From Sarcocystis neurona (taxonomy: Eukaryota > Apicomplexa > Conoidasida > Eucoccidiorida > Sarcocystidae), in contig KL647289.1 of assembly GCA_000727475.1 (NCBI GenBank), positions 4,654,019 through 4,718,018 on the forward strand: a stretch of DNA of 64,000 nucleotides. Reading direction: 5' to 3'. The position numbers were made by a program, and so were the translations under genes. Shown piece after piece: positions 11,122 to 25,000 of the stretch (its first letter is position 1; each line of letters begins with the position of its first letter). Under the pieces are notes generated by a model. That model was not told the origin of the DNA. It saw nothing but the letters and a program-made list of their open reading frames with translations, and searched no databases.

Positions 11122-12340
11122 CACCAAGAAACAAGAATGTTACGCACAGGAAGGAGGTATGTACAGCAGTGTGCTCTTCTGCGTACATACTAACTAGACA
11201 CGCCGCGCAGCTAGCCTGAGTACGTCTCTGCTCCTCTTCGCGACCCAGGACGGGATTTATACATGTGTACCATACACATAGAGTGACACACGTATGCGGA
11301 TCTACACATGTGACGCACATATATACATACGTACACAAGCACAGATGAACGGATTTCCAGACCAGGTGTGTGGAAATAAGAGGCCATTTCCATGTACCTC
11401 ATCATGGACATACGTATATCCACCACATGGCCGTTGATGACCTTGTGCCTGAGGGGATGTCCACATAGGCAGACACAAGTGCAACACGGGATGCCTACGA
11501 ACGGGCGTTCAGAACGCGTAATTCCTCCTGTACACGTACACACATGCATAAGCATACACGTATACATCACCTTCTATTGACATGCGTATACACAGCTGTG
11601 TACGCAGGCACACCGGCGGGTCTACTTGACCGGAGGTGACTATGCAGCTGCGAGCACGCGCTACAGTTACACCTCCCAAGTGAGGCAGTGAATATCCGGG
11701 TGGACAAGCGTACAACTGTGAATATCCAAATGTGTGTGGGAGAGGCATTTTTACATGTGCTGTCCTACGAGATGGGGGATGCGTCTACGCAGCTACACTC
11801 TAATATTGTCTCTGTGTACGTGTACGCGTACATCTACGTCATTGTGATACGTCCGGCTACACTAAAATGATATTCCGCTACGCGTGTATGCATGCCTGCC
11901 TGGCGGTACGTACTTGGCTACGCCGACGTGTTGTGGTGGTACACACGCTTGCATGTACACGCGTCAGTACGTGACTACACTGTGCCTGTACACATATATG
12001 CCCGAACATATATGTGTATATATATGTATACACACACCAGTAGTTGCGTAGGTGTATATTTGTACGCATGGGTAGGTATGTGTACATCTTTTTACGCGCA
12101 TCTATGCAAACGCAACTGTAATGTAGACGCCTGTTCCGTCTTGTTCTGGGCATTTCGGAGTGTCTGTTGAAACCCTGCTTTTTGGACGCCTCCCATATGT
12201 ATCCATGCCAGTCACATATATAAAGAAATATGGGAGGACGTCGAAACGCTACCTATGCATTACCTGTGCAACAGCGCCATGGGCTGAGATGTAGACCGTA
12301 GGTGAAAACCAAAGTGTACGCAGATATCCGTATGCGCGCG

Positions 12341-12386
12341 CACACATACACACACACACACACACATACACACACACACACACGCA
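12341..12386. repeat. (CA)n microsatellite
   Basis: Interrupted CA repeat over about 46 bases, with two CATA interruptions. Confidence 0.85.
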
Positions 12387-13263
12387 CAGACTTACGTTGA
12401 GTATACTTACGGACGGCTTCAAGACGCGCATCTACAACTCTGAAAGCATACATTCAACGACGCGTATCGCGCGTATAACCCCCTTTATTGATCCCCCTAT
12501 GTACAAGTGTACGAGCCTTCGTGATATACACAAACCGCTATTAACTACACTGTATTTTTGTGGTAGTGTGGATGCGCCTTCGCCTGTAGCCTGTAGAGCC
12601 AGCGATGCAGACCTGAGTTTACTGTGTACCAGTGGCTCCTTGTAATACTACCCACGCCACAGGTATACCGTAGAAATTTGACTAGACAACTAGAAATCCC
12701 GAGTATTAGTACCAGTACTATTCCTACTACTGCTACTATTACTTCTGCCACCACCAAACTACCGCTCCTCCCGAAGTCACTGGTACTTCTACAATTGTCG
12801 TCACTACTCGTCCCAGACGTGGCACCACCAGTACGCCTGTTACTGGTACACATATTTTGCCGCCCCCACTGCAAACACTGCCACAACAACAGGTACTTGA
12901 AAAACTAGTTCAATGAATGTACGCACAATCGCTGCCCGTTTTCTTGGTAACTCTTTTGTGCACACAGCAAGCAGCAGCCGGTGTTGGCGTGCAGATTGCC
13001 TGTGCTTGAGTGACCAGTGCGTGATTGTACACGGCAGCGCCCGGATCAAGCAGCGACATGATCCACGCCGACGCCACACACGCATGGATATGCATACATA
13101 TATATACACAAAGATATCCAGCACGTGGATGCCTGCAGCACTCACCAAGTGTTAGCATCCTTTGAGGGTGCCGCTAGAAGCCCCCCACGTACAAGGGATT
13201 TTATTGAAATGCGGACGCCATATATACATATATTAACATAAGTAGGTGTACACATGTGCACCT

Positions 13264-13311
13264 GGCCTGCCTGCTGGCTGGCCTGCCTGCTGGCTGGCCT
13301 GCCTGCTGACT
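13264..13311. repeat. 16-bp tandem repeat, three units
   Basis: Three consecutive units of GGCCTGCCTGCTGGCT. The third differs by one base (G to A). There is no surrounding coding frame. Confidence 0.85.
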
Positions 13312-15832
13312 GGTTCCCACGTGGAGCCGCTCAGAAAGCGCGTGCATCACATTACCACAAATGATGGAAAACCTTATACTATGTTTGTACACTAGGAACA
13401 GACATATACTAGTAAATGTAACGAAGGTATTGATACTCATATATAAGTGTGGGTAAGGATTTACTGTAGTGGCAACAGCACCTGAACGTACACGCATATT
13501 TTTACACCCTCACACACAAGGCTGTGCGTATGTGTGTCTATCATTTACGTGGTTGCAGCAGGCAACTGTTGGCGCACATACAGGTAGATTTAAAAGTAGG
13601 TCCAGCGTCGGATACAACCAGCAACCCCGAGTGCACACACACAGATATTTGTACACCTCTCTTTCACGCACGTACACACATATATGTACGTGTAACAGCT
13701 TTTATACCTTTCGAGTTCTGCCGTGTGGACGGATATGCACACGTACGGCTTCACACCCGTTTACACCTCTGAATTCATAAGCGTCAGCTCCTTTGCATTA
13801 ATCGCAGGAACAGAATCCCCAACGTTCTTCTCAGTCAAACAGCGCACAGGTTTACATGAGTGTAGGCGCGTGCACAGACGTATGCATTTTTACATATTCA
13901 TACATAAGGATAGGCGGACGTGTGTCTCTCTTTCGCTCGCACTGTTGCTCTTACTGTCCTCCTCCCTTTCCAGATACAAACAGATACCTACAAAGACCTT
14001 ATGTTAACCAGCAAGCGAATACGCGTGTAAGGATGCGACGGCTGAGTGTAGAATAATGTGCAAAGCGCGGAGCTCTCCCGGAGAACAGGTTGTCGAATGA
14101 GAGAGGAAAGAGGAAACAAGAAATCCGCAAGTATCATCTCTGCAGGCGGCCCTGCTGCGACAGCTTCATTGTGTGAGTCTCCGCGCAGCGGGGAAGACGT
14201 GAGACACAGAGAAATACATATGTACTGTGGGCGCACCTGTGCACACACGTGACACCTGACATGGAAGGGCAATAACGCAAAGGGTCGGTGCAAACACCGC
14301 TAGCGGTCTCCGGTGAAGAAATGCTTTCCACACATCCGTATGTTTGTATACGCTATGGTACAGGTACGTACCTCAGCACATATAGGTACACAGCAGTGCA
14401 AACAGCTGTGCGCGTGTTGGTGAAGCTCGCCTAAGTACACACAGCATCTACGACAGGTTGGCCTACAGACGCATAGGTGGCAGCAATACGTACGCGTGGA
14501 AAGAGGGTCGTGTATGTATGTGTGGACGTAGACATCCCCCTCTGCATGCAAAGGCGAGGAACAAAATTATTTATACACGGATATACATGAATGTGTAAGT
14601 GATTATACGCTTACATATGCATCTGCATACACCGACTTTTGGGGGTGCGTAAGGAAATACGTAGTCCTATGAGTATATACATGTGCCAAGAGCGCTATGA
14701 CCGCGATAGGCGTCTCAGGCCACCCGCGTGAATAAACAGCCTGCCAGCGCGCACCGACTCCGCCGGACACTTCACGACGTTTATTTACGTAGGCCTTTAC
14801 ATGCACATATATATATATATTGAACTTGCAAGATATAGGTTTGCACAATCTATAACAGCAGACGGTACCCGAGGATCTAGCAAAGAATTGAACACTCGTC
14901 CGTATTGTTGCTGCCCAGTCACCGTCACGTTCACATGTACATATGTACATGTAATACCTGCGTGCTAAGATACATGTACGAAGTTGCGCAAGTGGCGTCA
15001 CAGCGTCACACGTGTAACAGTGTATGTGTCATCGCGTGTATTTCTAGTCATAGACAAGGCGTCCATCTACAGGGACCTGTCAGGAAATCAATAAAACGGT
15101 GCATGTCAGCAACATTTTCTTCTCGTGAAAAGTCAGCAGAAGGGATTCACGGTGTTAAAAGCAGGCGCCGCAGTAGACTGCTACATTACTACTAAAGGTT
15201 CAGGCGCCACAACCCCCTTCGCTGCCGCAGTTCTGCATCCAACGTCTGAACGCAGGTTTATTCACATACACGTATATACTAATATGTATGTATACAGAGA
15301 TACGTATAAATCTATACATACATACACACATATATAAATACACAGAGATTTATTTATACCTATACATATGTGTGCACGTACAGCCACATCCGTGTGGCTC
15401 TTCGATAGCTTCCATACGGAGCCCGCGCAAAAAAACACGCTTTGTCTCCTTTGCTTGCGGATTTCTTCCGCGTCGCTACTCTCGCTCTGAGCGGTGGTTG
15501 ACCACCTCGGGTTTCGTCTTTCTTGCAGATTCCTCGTTGTTTCCTTGGCTCTGCTCCTACTTCTTCAAGAAACTCACTTTTCTTTTGACGTTGCCTTTGT
15601 CCTTCACCAGGCGGCCACTCTCCTCACTCGTTTGACTCTAAAGCGCCTCCTGCTTCTTTGCAGAAAAAACGTGTGCGCGTAAGTCTGTACGTACGTGTAC
15701 GTCTAGCGGCCAGCACAGGTGAGATATTTCAGGTCAATGTGTAACATTGTCTTGCTTCGTATTTCAACATTGTTCGTTCTTTCTCCTTCCCTCTTGCTTG
15801 CTTTGCTCGCTAATTTCCAGCATCTACGTGTT

Positions 15833-16030
15833 TCACGTCGCTTCCTCTGCCGCTACGAGCGAGAAGTCCCGGTCCAAGGAACACCACCGCGCTACATCAC
15901 TGTGTGCGAAGTGTACGTACACCCCAATATTTCTTTTTCGTCGCCATTGAGGGCAGTTTTCTGCCGTCCACGACGCTTTCCTCTGCTGGTAGTCGACTGC
16001 GAGGTCCTTCAATTCGTGGTACGATCTAGC
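15833..16030 (-). other. ADAT1: ADAT1 C-terminus
   Basis: Encodes SYHELKDLAVDYQQRKASW, which matches the ADAT1 end 'YQEYKEAASSYQEAWS', then a hydrophilic tail to the stop at 15,833. Upstream of it is a Gln-rich stretch (about 16,150-16,250). Confidence 0.65.
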
Positions 16031-19000
16031 AGCCACGCCCGATCGCTGCTGCACCTCGCCCTGTTGCCTCTCCTGCAGCCGCTCAAATTCCAGTCGATGC
16101 AGCTGCTCCTCCGGGTGCTGCCGCCGACGCAAACACTCGCGGTCATCCTGCTGCTCCTCCTCCTCCTGTTGCTGCTGTTCCTGTCGCTGCTGCTGCGCCT
16201 GCTGCTGCTGCGTCTGCTGCTGCTGCTGCACCTGCAGCACTAAAGCGTTTTGTAGTCCAGACACTTCTTCTGCCGGAGGCCGCGCAGCAGCACGCGGAAA
16301 ACTCACAGCAAGGGCAGTAAAAGTGCGCACCCCTTCACCCTCACCAGTAGTCTCACTAGCTCTGCTGCTGCTTCTATAGCAGCCACTTGTAGACCCCTCC
16401 GTCCTCATTACGTCAGGAAAACCAGGAGAGCCGCCACGGCCTGCTGCAGTGTTCCGCTCCTCTGCACTGCTGCCGCTGTTGCTGCCGCTAGGTATGCTGC
16501 TTCTGCGGGTGCTGCTGCTACAGTCAACACTGTTCTTTCTGGCGCTGGGCATTCTGTTGTCGTTGTTGCTGCTGTGGGTGCTGCTGTGGATGCTCTCGGC
16601 ATCCCTCCTGCTATTGCTGCTGCTCTGGACGCTGCTGCTAACGGAAAAACTGCTTACGCGTTTAAGCACCTCGCGCACTTCTTCTAACGCAGGAACGCCT
16701 CGCACTAACTCTGGGCTGCCATGCGCAGCAAGATCACCGCACCGGTGACTCTTACCAATCGAAGAGCATACGCAGCAGCTGCAGAAATCCATGGAAGCGC
16801 TCTGCAGGACGTCTAGCAGCAGCGACAGCGCACAGGCAATTCTCTGCATGACTAACGGAAGAGAGACGCGACGCAGGAGATCAAGACGTTGAAAGAGAGG
16901 GGCCAGTTCCGCCTTGCTCAACTGCGACGTCATCGCACCACGCCTACGAAAAACTGCGCCTGCTGCTTTGCGGGGCGCTCTTCGGTCTGCGGCCGACGCC
17001 ACTGTTGTTGCTGCTGTTGATGTCCCCTGTGTTGCCGGCAGCGTTCCTTCCGTTGCTGCTGCTGGTGCTATTGCTATCCGTGCTGCTGCTGTTGTGCCTC
17101 CTGCTGCAGGTGCTCGCACACCTCCTGCAACTCTGCTTTGCGCGTCTTCTGCTGCTGTTCCTGGCAATTCTGGTGTCGCCTCTGCAGTTGACACTATTGT
17201 TCCGCATCCGCTCGCTACGACCTGGTGTTGCTGCTCGCGTCGAAGCAGCGGCTTCCTTTCCTTCTTCGACTTCCGCGGCTGCTGCAGCATCCCCGTACTG
17301 CCCACTACGACTTCCAGAAGTGTGCTCTCCGACTCCAGCAGCCCGCTGCTAGCGCTGTCCCCCCCGCGCAAGATGTTGCCCCTGCTCGCGCTGTCTCCCC
17401 TGCTAACAGAAGGCGGCCAAGAGCGGCGCAGCACGCGATGCGTGGGGTCCTCGAATTTCTTCACGTGCAGTGGCGTAGCTGCTTTTACGTCAAACGGTAA
17501 GGTCGCAGAGTCGCTTCTGTCCCCAGATGCTCTGCGTGCAGTGCCGCCCGTCCAACTACTGGCTACGAAGCTTTTACCAGTGCAGCAACTGGCTCCGAAG
17601 CCAGTGTTGTCACAACGACTACCTTCATACGCATTTGGCTGGCATGCACGTGCATGTGCTTGGCACGCGTCATCTGGTTCGAAGTCAAATCTGCCACACA
17701 CACAGTCTTCGCCAGCCTCACCACTACAGCAGGCACTGCCTTCCCAAGAGCAATATGGTCCACAGCCTTCTTCACCGCTTCCACCACTCCGCGCACGTCC
17801 CTCTTCTCCGCCGCCTGCTTCGCAGGCGCATGAATGGTCTTCACACGTCTTCTCCGTGCACGTAATTTTGCTCCCACGACCCGCTTTCCCTCTACGAGAT
17901 GCCTTTCTTCCGCAAGCACTTCTGCAGCAGCCGCACGCGTCTCTCGCTTGCGCACATCTTCTGCGCGTCTGCCTGCTGCGTGCGCGTCCTCGTCGTGAAG
18001 CGCTGCTCTCGCCTGTATCTTCTCCGCAGGTGTTATCGCCTTCGCCTCCAAAACTTCTGCAGAAGTCGTTTTCACATGCGTTCCCGCTACGTGCGGACGA
18101 GATCCTACTACCACCGTCCTCCCACCGCAGTTCGCTCGTCCTCCTCCCCCCCAGGCGGGCCTCCCTCTCCTCCACACGTCGTTCGCAGGACGCCTCCGCC
18201 ACGCCACCACCTTGACAAATGCACTTGCATGCATGCTTCTTCCACCGCGCGTGGACGAACGTAGACAGATGAAGAGGATGCGCCGTCGCCGCCGTACATT
18301 CAGAAGCTGCTGTCACATCCTGACGAGTGACTGGACTCCTTCCTGTTCGACGACATGACGCTTGCCGCACTCTTCCTGCTGCCTGCGCCTCACCCCACGA
18401 ATGCAGCACATGTGTCGCATGCGCCTCAACTGCTGGGTATGTCCTGACAGACCCAGGGACATCGTTGGCTGCAGTAGAGAACTCACCGGCTGCTGCACGC
18501 ACAGCTCCCACGCGCACAATACAAGGTGCTGCAAGTGCTTCATCTGCTGCAGGCGTCTGTCTTGCTGCCTGAGTGTTACCTCTCGCCTCGACTGGTCTGT
18601 CTTCAAGCACATGCGACGCTGCAAAAGTTCCACACGTACCGCGTACCTCAGGGGCTGCGTGCATCTGAGATGCTGCGTGCACCTCACGTGCTGCTCGCAT
18701 CTCATCTGCTGCACGCGTTTGTCTTGCTGCTTGTCTTTCACTTGCTGGGTTCCGCTGTGAGCAGCACTGCCAGCCCACAAAAAGGTCAGCGCGCGAGTCA
18801 GCATGGTAAGAGACGCTCAATCCCGAAGGATACGCAGCAGCTGCCTCAGCAGCAATTTTCTCCTTCCTTCTTGTCAAAACTGCTGCACCTGAGACATGCG
18901 TCTGCGTAGCCGCCGTTGCTGCTGTGAGGTCCGCCTCTGCTGCCGCCTTTCGTACAGGTGCCGCTGCCGCAGCTGGGGCAATCAAAGCCGACGGGGCTGC

Positions 19001-22000
19001 TGCTAGTGCTGCTACTGCTGCTGAAGACTCCTTGTCTGCCGTTCGCGTTCGAGTTCGCCCCTCTGCTCCCGCTCCTGCTGCTGGTGGCCACGGCGCTTTT
19101 ACTGGCGCCTTTGCTGCTCGTGGTGGACTTCTTGACAAGCGTGGCGCTCCCTCTCCTGTTACTGTTGCCTCTTCTACTGTGGCCGTAACCTCCCGCGCAG
19201 CATCTTCCGTGGCTACTGCTTCCGTCCTGGATGGCAGTGCTGTTGTTGCGGCTGCTGCTGTCGCTCTTGTATACTCTGTCACTACCGTGCCTGCTGCTGC
19301 GCCTTCTGCTGCCGCCTCTACTGTGCCTCCTGCGCGTGGCGTTGCGCAACCTGTACACCTCTTGAGCGCTGTCCAGTCGACGCCAGCAGCTACCGGCCCA
19401 CCTCCTGCAGCAGAAGCAGGAGCTGACGCTGCTGCTGATACGCGCTTGTTGGTGCCCGCAGCAGCAAAAGCAAGACGCGTCAAGCAGATTATCGGGGCTC
19501 GGACGCCTGAGGAAACATCTGTCCCTGAAGCTGCTGCTACCTCCCTAGGTGGAAACACCTCACTGATCTCGCACCGAGTACCTCTCGTGGAGCCGACGCA
19601 CGCGTTGCTGCACGCAGGCCGACTCGCGCTTAACCAGTTCACCCAGTTCCCTTCTCTTTGGCGTCCTGCTACCGCTTGTTCTCTACTCTCCTTTGTGGTT
19701 TTCGTGATGTAGTCCGCTCCTAGTTCGTTCTTCTTCCACTGCTGCTCTCCTTGTCTTCGTGCTGCGCCTGCACATACTGCCGGTGATCCTCCAGCTGTCG
19801 CTGCTGGTGCTGCTGATGTTTTTCCCGCTGCTCGTGACAGTGCTGCGCTTGTGGATAGCGCTGGTGCGTGTCCTACTGAGAGAGACCCGGGAGCTGCCCC
19901 AGGTGATGCTGCGGCTGCTGGCTGCTTGTCTCTGTCGCAACAAAGGCGTGCACTGTATCCTCTTCCTCCTCCATGACTAGAAGCCGTAGGCACTTCGAGT
20001 CGCTGTTCCTGCTGCTGCTGCTGTTGCTGGATGCACGCAGCGTCGCTGCCACCGTCTATGCGCGTACCGCTCTGTCCGCTTGCTGGCTGGCTAGTGAATC
20101 GCTGCTGCTGCTGCTGCCGCTGTAGCTTGTGCGGCACCAACTCCTTGACTTCCGGCGAGTTACTGCAGTTCTTATCAACGAACCGACTGCATGTAATATC
20201 CGAAGAAACATCCGGCAAGTGTCGCACTTGATATTGCAGCTGCTGGCATCTCTGCTTGTTCACTGGCTGTTGCTGATGCGCTTCCTCTTCAGCCGGAGCC
20301 TCTTTATGCAGAGCGCAAGTTCTGGTACACGTCCTGCTGCTGTGGCGCTTGTCGCCTGTGGCAGACCAAACAGACAAAAATGAAAGTGCGATATACTCGC
20401 ACGACTGCAGCAGAAGCAAAGACGCGCATGCGCTGCGGCAGCAGCTGACACACTGTGCCGTACCCTCTTCAAGCAACAGCCCCTGCAGCAGCAGAGTAGT
20501 CAGCAGGAGGGTCGCGGAGCAGTGGCAGAAGCACGAGACACGCACGTCGCAGTGTCTCGCAGCAGCAGCAACAGAAGTGCACGCGTCAGGGCCCCTCGGC
20601 AGCAGCAAGCTTTCAAAGACACACCGACCGCAGCAGAGGGCCAAGCGACAAATATGGAAAACAGCAACAGAGACTCAAGCAACGGAATCTCTTGGCGGCA
20701 GCGGCAGAAGCATGAGAGACGTTGGATGCCGCATGTCGTGGAGCAACAGAAGCGCAAGGCACAGCATTTGCCGCAGCGCAGTCGATTGCAAATAGGCTGA
20801 TCAGCTCCGCAGACGACTTCCGCGGCAGCAACAAAGCCGCCCCGCTGCCGCTGCAACGGTTCAAAGCTGACGCAGCAACAACAGAATACGGCAGCGTTTC
20901 ATTAAAAGCAGCACGGCAGTCTTACGCTGCGGTGGCAGCGGCAACAGAACATCGCCTTGCGCAGCAGCAGCAGCAGCAGCGGGACCTGTGATCGCCTACG
21001 CCGCTGCAGCAGCGGAGTAACTGTGCATCCGCAGCAAAGCCTTTGTTTGTCGTAGCAGCAGCACGCAAGACAGGCCACAAGAGAGAGCAGCAGAGAACGT
21101 CTACGCGCAGCCGCAGCAACAACTGAGCAGCTGACGACGCAGCAGCAGAATACTTCGACGTCTTAGGAACAGCAGCCCCTCCGGTCGCAGCAGCAGTCGC
21201 ACGCTTGCTGCAGCAGCACCAGCACGGGCGTGCAGGTAACAGCAGCAGCAGCAATCTAGCACCACGTGACAGCAGCAGTAGCAGCAGCAGCGACGGCAGT
21301 AACGTGGGCTCTCGCGTTGTTACGCAGTACGTAAAGAGGGAACTACTCCTCCTTCTGCGTTTGCTCATTCGTTTTCCTCTTTTTCTACAGCTCCTTCCCT
21401 TCTCTGCTCTTAAAAAAAAGAGAAACAACTCCGCCGCGGGTATTACATGGGCTCGTCTAAGAAAGAAGAGAACGTGTTGTCCGTGCTCTTCTGTACCTGC
21501 TGCTGCAGTTCTTTTTAGCATGTTCCTGCGTGCCGTATCGCCAGTGTTCCGATGTATGAGAGCTCGCTGCAGGCGTCGCAGCAGCAGCAGCTCCCCTTCC
21601 TCCTGCCTGTTAGATGAGCTGTCGGATGTTGCTGCGTCACAAGTTGCTCCTGCTTGGGACGAAGGAACGGAAAAACAGCAGGAAGCAGGCAGCAGCGGCC
21701 GCAGCAGCAGCAACGAAAGACATGCGCCCTCCCACCCCAGTGCATTCCAGCGCCATATCTTATCCGAGCAGCTCAGTGAAGCCGACCGGGAAAGAGCCGG
21801 TAAGTCGCTTCTCCCTGCAGCACCAGATATATCCGCAACAACACGCACCGCGGCTGACCCGTGTCGGTGCGACAGAGTAAAGGAAGGAAGTAGAGAAGAG
21901 AGAAAAGTGGCATAAAAGCAGCAGGAGCACAAACGCAGTAGGAGCACGTGCAGCAGCAGCCGCAAACATGCAGAAAGCCAACGGTAGCAGGTGACGCTGC

Positions 22001-25000
22001 ATCTCCAGGAGGAGCAGCGGAAAGCAAGTGGCAAAGCCAAGCAGCAGCGCAATAAGACCAAGACAAACAGGTGACCAGTACACGTGGAGCAGGAGGAAGA
22101 AGCCGCAACACCCGTGCCAACACCGACGACGCAGCAACAAGGAAAGACCGATCTACAGCACGACACGTGCGCGCCTGCAGCGGCCCCCCCCGCAGCAGCA
22201 GTACGAGGCGACGTATTACCGGCACAAATACAAGTTTACATGCGACTCGTGATTTTTCGGCGCGTCAACGCATGCACACAAGAAGAGCACTTCTCCACCA
22301 GCAGCACGGCCTCAGCACCAACCTTGAAAGTCTCGACAACACCAGAGTTCTTCTGCGCAGCACCAGCTGCCGCCGTAGCAACGTGCTAGGTTCGCTGCAG
22401 CGTCAACAGCGTCAAAGCACAGACATAACGCGAGTCAAGAAGGGACAGCAGCAGCAGGCCTGTCGCGACGACGGGCGCACAACCTTCTAAACTCACGTAA
22501 GGCGTACAGCCGCAGTCTCCTGGCGTCACACGCGTGGACGCGCACACGTGTACATACGTGTCCTTGTATACATATATATATATATATATATATGTAACAC
22601 TGTACGGACACACACTTAGACAAAGACGCAGACGTGCGCGCCTACTTATATACATACATATATATGCAGGGTTTATATGCCGAGACGCTTAACGTGGGTG
22701 CCCGTGATTACGTCTGTAGAGTATGCGCATACGTATACACGTGTGTACATATATATATAGACGGATGCATATCTATTTTGTGTATACTGACACACATACG
22801 CTTGCGTACGTGTGTGTGCTGTAAGTGTATAGACGCAGGTATATACATATATATAGACATATATGTACACGTATGCGTATACATTTGCATACACAGCTGC
22901 TATGAAGGTGTAGCTCTGCGTGAACGTACAGGAGTATGCGGCCGTATAGCGACATATATATATATATCACACGCGCACACACACAGATTTGTGTGTGTGT
23001 GTCTCTCTCTCTCTAAATATATATACATATATATACGTTTGGATCTGTGTGTCTAAATACGGAAGGATACACACATATATAGGGAGATAGAACAATAGCT
23101 ACAAAGTTAGACGCTCTGGCACCACTGTTTTCTCTGCGGCTTAGATGATGAGACGCAACAAATGCGCGCCCACCTGGTTTATAGCGCACAACAGCCTCGA
23201 GCTGCGGAGGCAGCGGCAGTCCCGCTGCAGCTGCAGCACAAAACTGTTGCCGTTCGAAGAGAGCGACGCAGCTCTGCACGGCCTTGGCGCCTGTTGGAGG
23301 GGCCATGATGTTCAGTCTTCCTCTCACTTTCTCTAGCTTCAGTTTCCTCCCACTCGTCTGCTCCTGGAGCGGGTGCCGCTTCTGCTGCTGCTTGTCCTGT
23401 TCCTGCTGTTCTTGCTGGAGTTCGGGCTGCTGCAGGTCGTGCTGGTGCTGCTGCGGCTGGTGCTGATGCTGCTGGTTGTGGTGATACTGCGGCAGCTGCT
23501 GCCGTTGCCGACGCTGCTGTTGCTGTTGCTGGGCAACCACAGGAGCACATTGGTTGCCAGTGCTCCGGCTTCTTCTGTTGTATGCGGTGCTCCGACTGCG
23601 AACGTGGTTTCTCCTGATGCTGCGGCCTCCAGCGTTCCCGTCGCCGTCCCTGTTGGTGCTGCTGCTGTCGCTGCTCCTGCAGGTGCCGCTGCAGGCACCT
23701 GCGGCGCTGCTGCAAGTAGGGCTGACGCTCTCGCGGCTGCTTCTAGCCTCATTTCTGGCCCTGCCGCGGCTGACGCCAGTGCTGTCTGTCGTGCTCCTGG
23801 CGCTAGTTTTGCTACTGCTGGTGCGCCTGCACGTGTCACTGCTGCTGCTATCAGTGTGATTATTCTTGATCATGCTGCAGAACTTGCTGCTGCCGGTACT
23901 GTGTCGTCTGCCTCCAGCCCGACGACTGACAGCGGATATAACAGCAGCATCCCCGCAGGGCAGTGCAGAGCAAAAGAAATGCAACCGCATCAAAGGATGC
24001 TGCCGAAACAATCCTTTTAACGGAAGAAACTGGAAGAACGAACAAGAACCAATACACCTGTTCGAGGAAGTGCCAGCCTTCCCCGCGCCGCGCACCGCTG
24101 TCGCTCTGTTGCTGCTGCCTCTGTTGCTGCTGCATCTGCTGCCGCTGCCACAACTGCTGCCGCCACTGCCACTGCTGCTGCTGCTATTGGCGATGCTGCG
24201 GCTGCTGCTGCTATTGGCGCTGCTGCTGCTGCTACTATTGGTGCTGCTACTGCTGCTGCTGCTACTGGTGCTGCTACTGCTGCTGCAATTGGTGCTGCGA
24301 CTGCTGCTGCTGCTACTGCTGCTACTGCTGCTGCTATTGGTGCTGTTGCTACTGTCGCTACTGCTGCCGCTGCTGCTACTGTTGCGAACGCCGCAGCTGC
24401 GTCTACAGCTGCTGCGGCCGCTCACGCTCTCTCTGTAAAAGGAAGAGCTGTCTCGGTGGTACGCGGACACGTTGTTGCTGCTGCAGGCGCAGTAAGGTCG
24501 CTTCAATAGAGAAAGCAGAAATACCGCACTTTCTAGCGTCTCTCGCCAGCAGCGCTGCACACAGCACGTAGCAGCTGCGTGCACGTCCGGACCAGCTGGG
24601 AACGAAGAGAAAGAACGAGGACGAACAAAATTTCGCCGATAAGGCAAGCCAGAGAGGGCAAAAGCATCTGCTGCAACTTTTGCAGAGGAGAATGGGAAGG
24701 CGCCGTCTTGCTCCCGTTTCTCGGTGCAAGTCTGACGCCGAAGAGATGGGTCCGTATCCAGGCTGATTTCATGCGCTGCTGCTGCTGCAGCTGCTGCTCC
24801 CCCTGCTGAGGACGCTAGTTGCAATACTCCCGCGGCAGGCTGCATAATGCGCGCGGTTGCTCGTGCTGTCGCATCCCTTTCCCTTGATGCTGCTGCAGAC
24901 GTGCGTTCTGCTGCTGCTGTTGCTAATCGGGGCGTTGGTGGGAAGTTGACAGCCGCTGCAGTCTGCTGGTCCCTCAGTTGCGGTGGTACGTCGGATAGTA

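Larger units (their letters stand above)
11122..15832. other. no supported gene; microsatellites and a pyrimidine-rich end
   Basis: The stretch contains a CA-rich run (12,341-12,386), a 16-bp tandem repeat (13,264-13,311), scattered GTAC/TATG degenerate repeats, and a pyrimidine-rich plus strand at about 15,420-15,830 just beyond the 3' end of the deaminase gene. A minus-strand frame at 12,545-12,889 holds one hydrophobic stretch but arises from a degenerate ACT/TAC repeat. I see no gene I can support. Confidence 0.5.

Noticed and set aside
12545..12889. Minus-strand frame with a hydrophobic helix (VVAEVIVAVVGIVLVLILGI).
   Set aside because: The hydrophobic run comes from a degenerate ACT/TAC trinucleotide repeat at about 12,700-12,800; there is no splice or motif support.
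20260..20472. CEYIALSFLSV on the minus strand as the PIYLS strand of ADAT1.
   Set aside because: Left uncalled: it lies downstream of another candidate (RRLQRALIHRN at 21,575) that should follow it in the protein, so at most one is right and neither is proven.
23373..24438. Plus-strand poly-Leu/Val frames across the CTG arrays.
   Set aside because: They are shadows of the deaminase gene repeats; the opposite strand carries the PCG exon and the TGAK exon.
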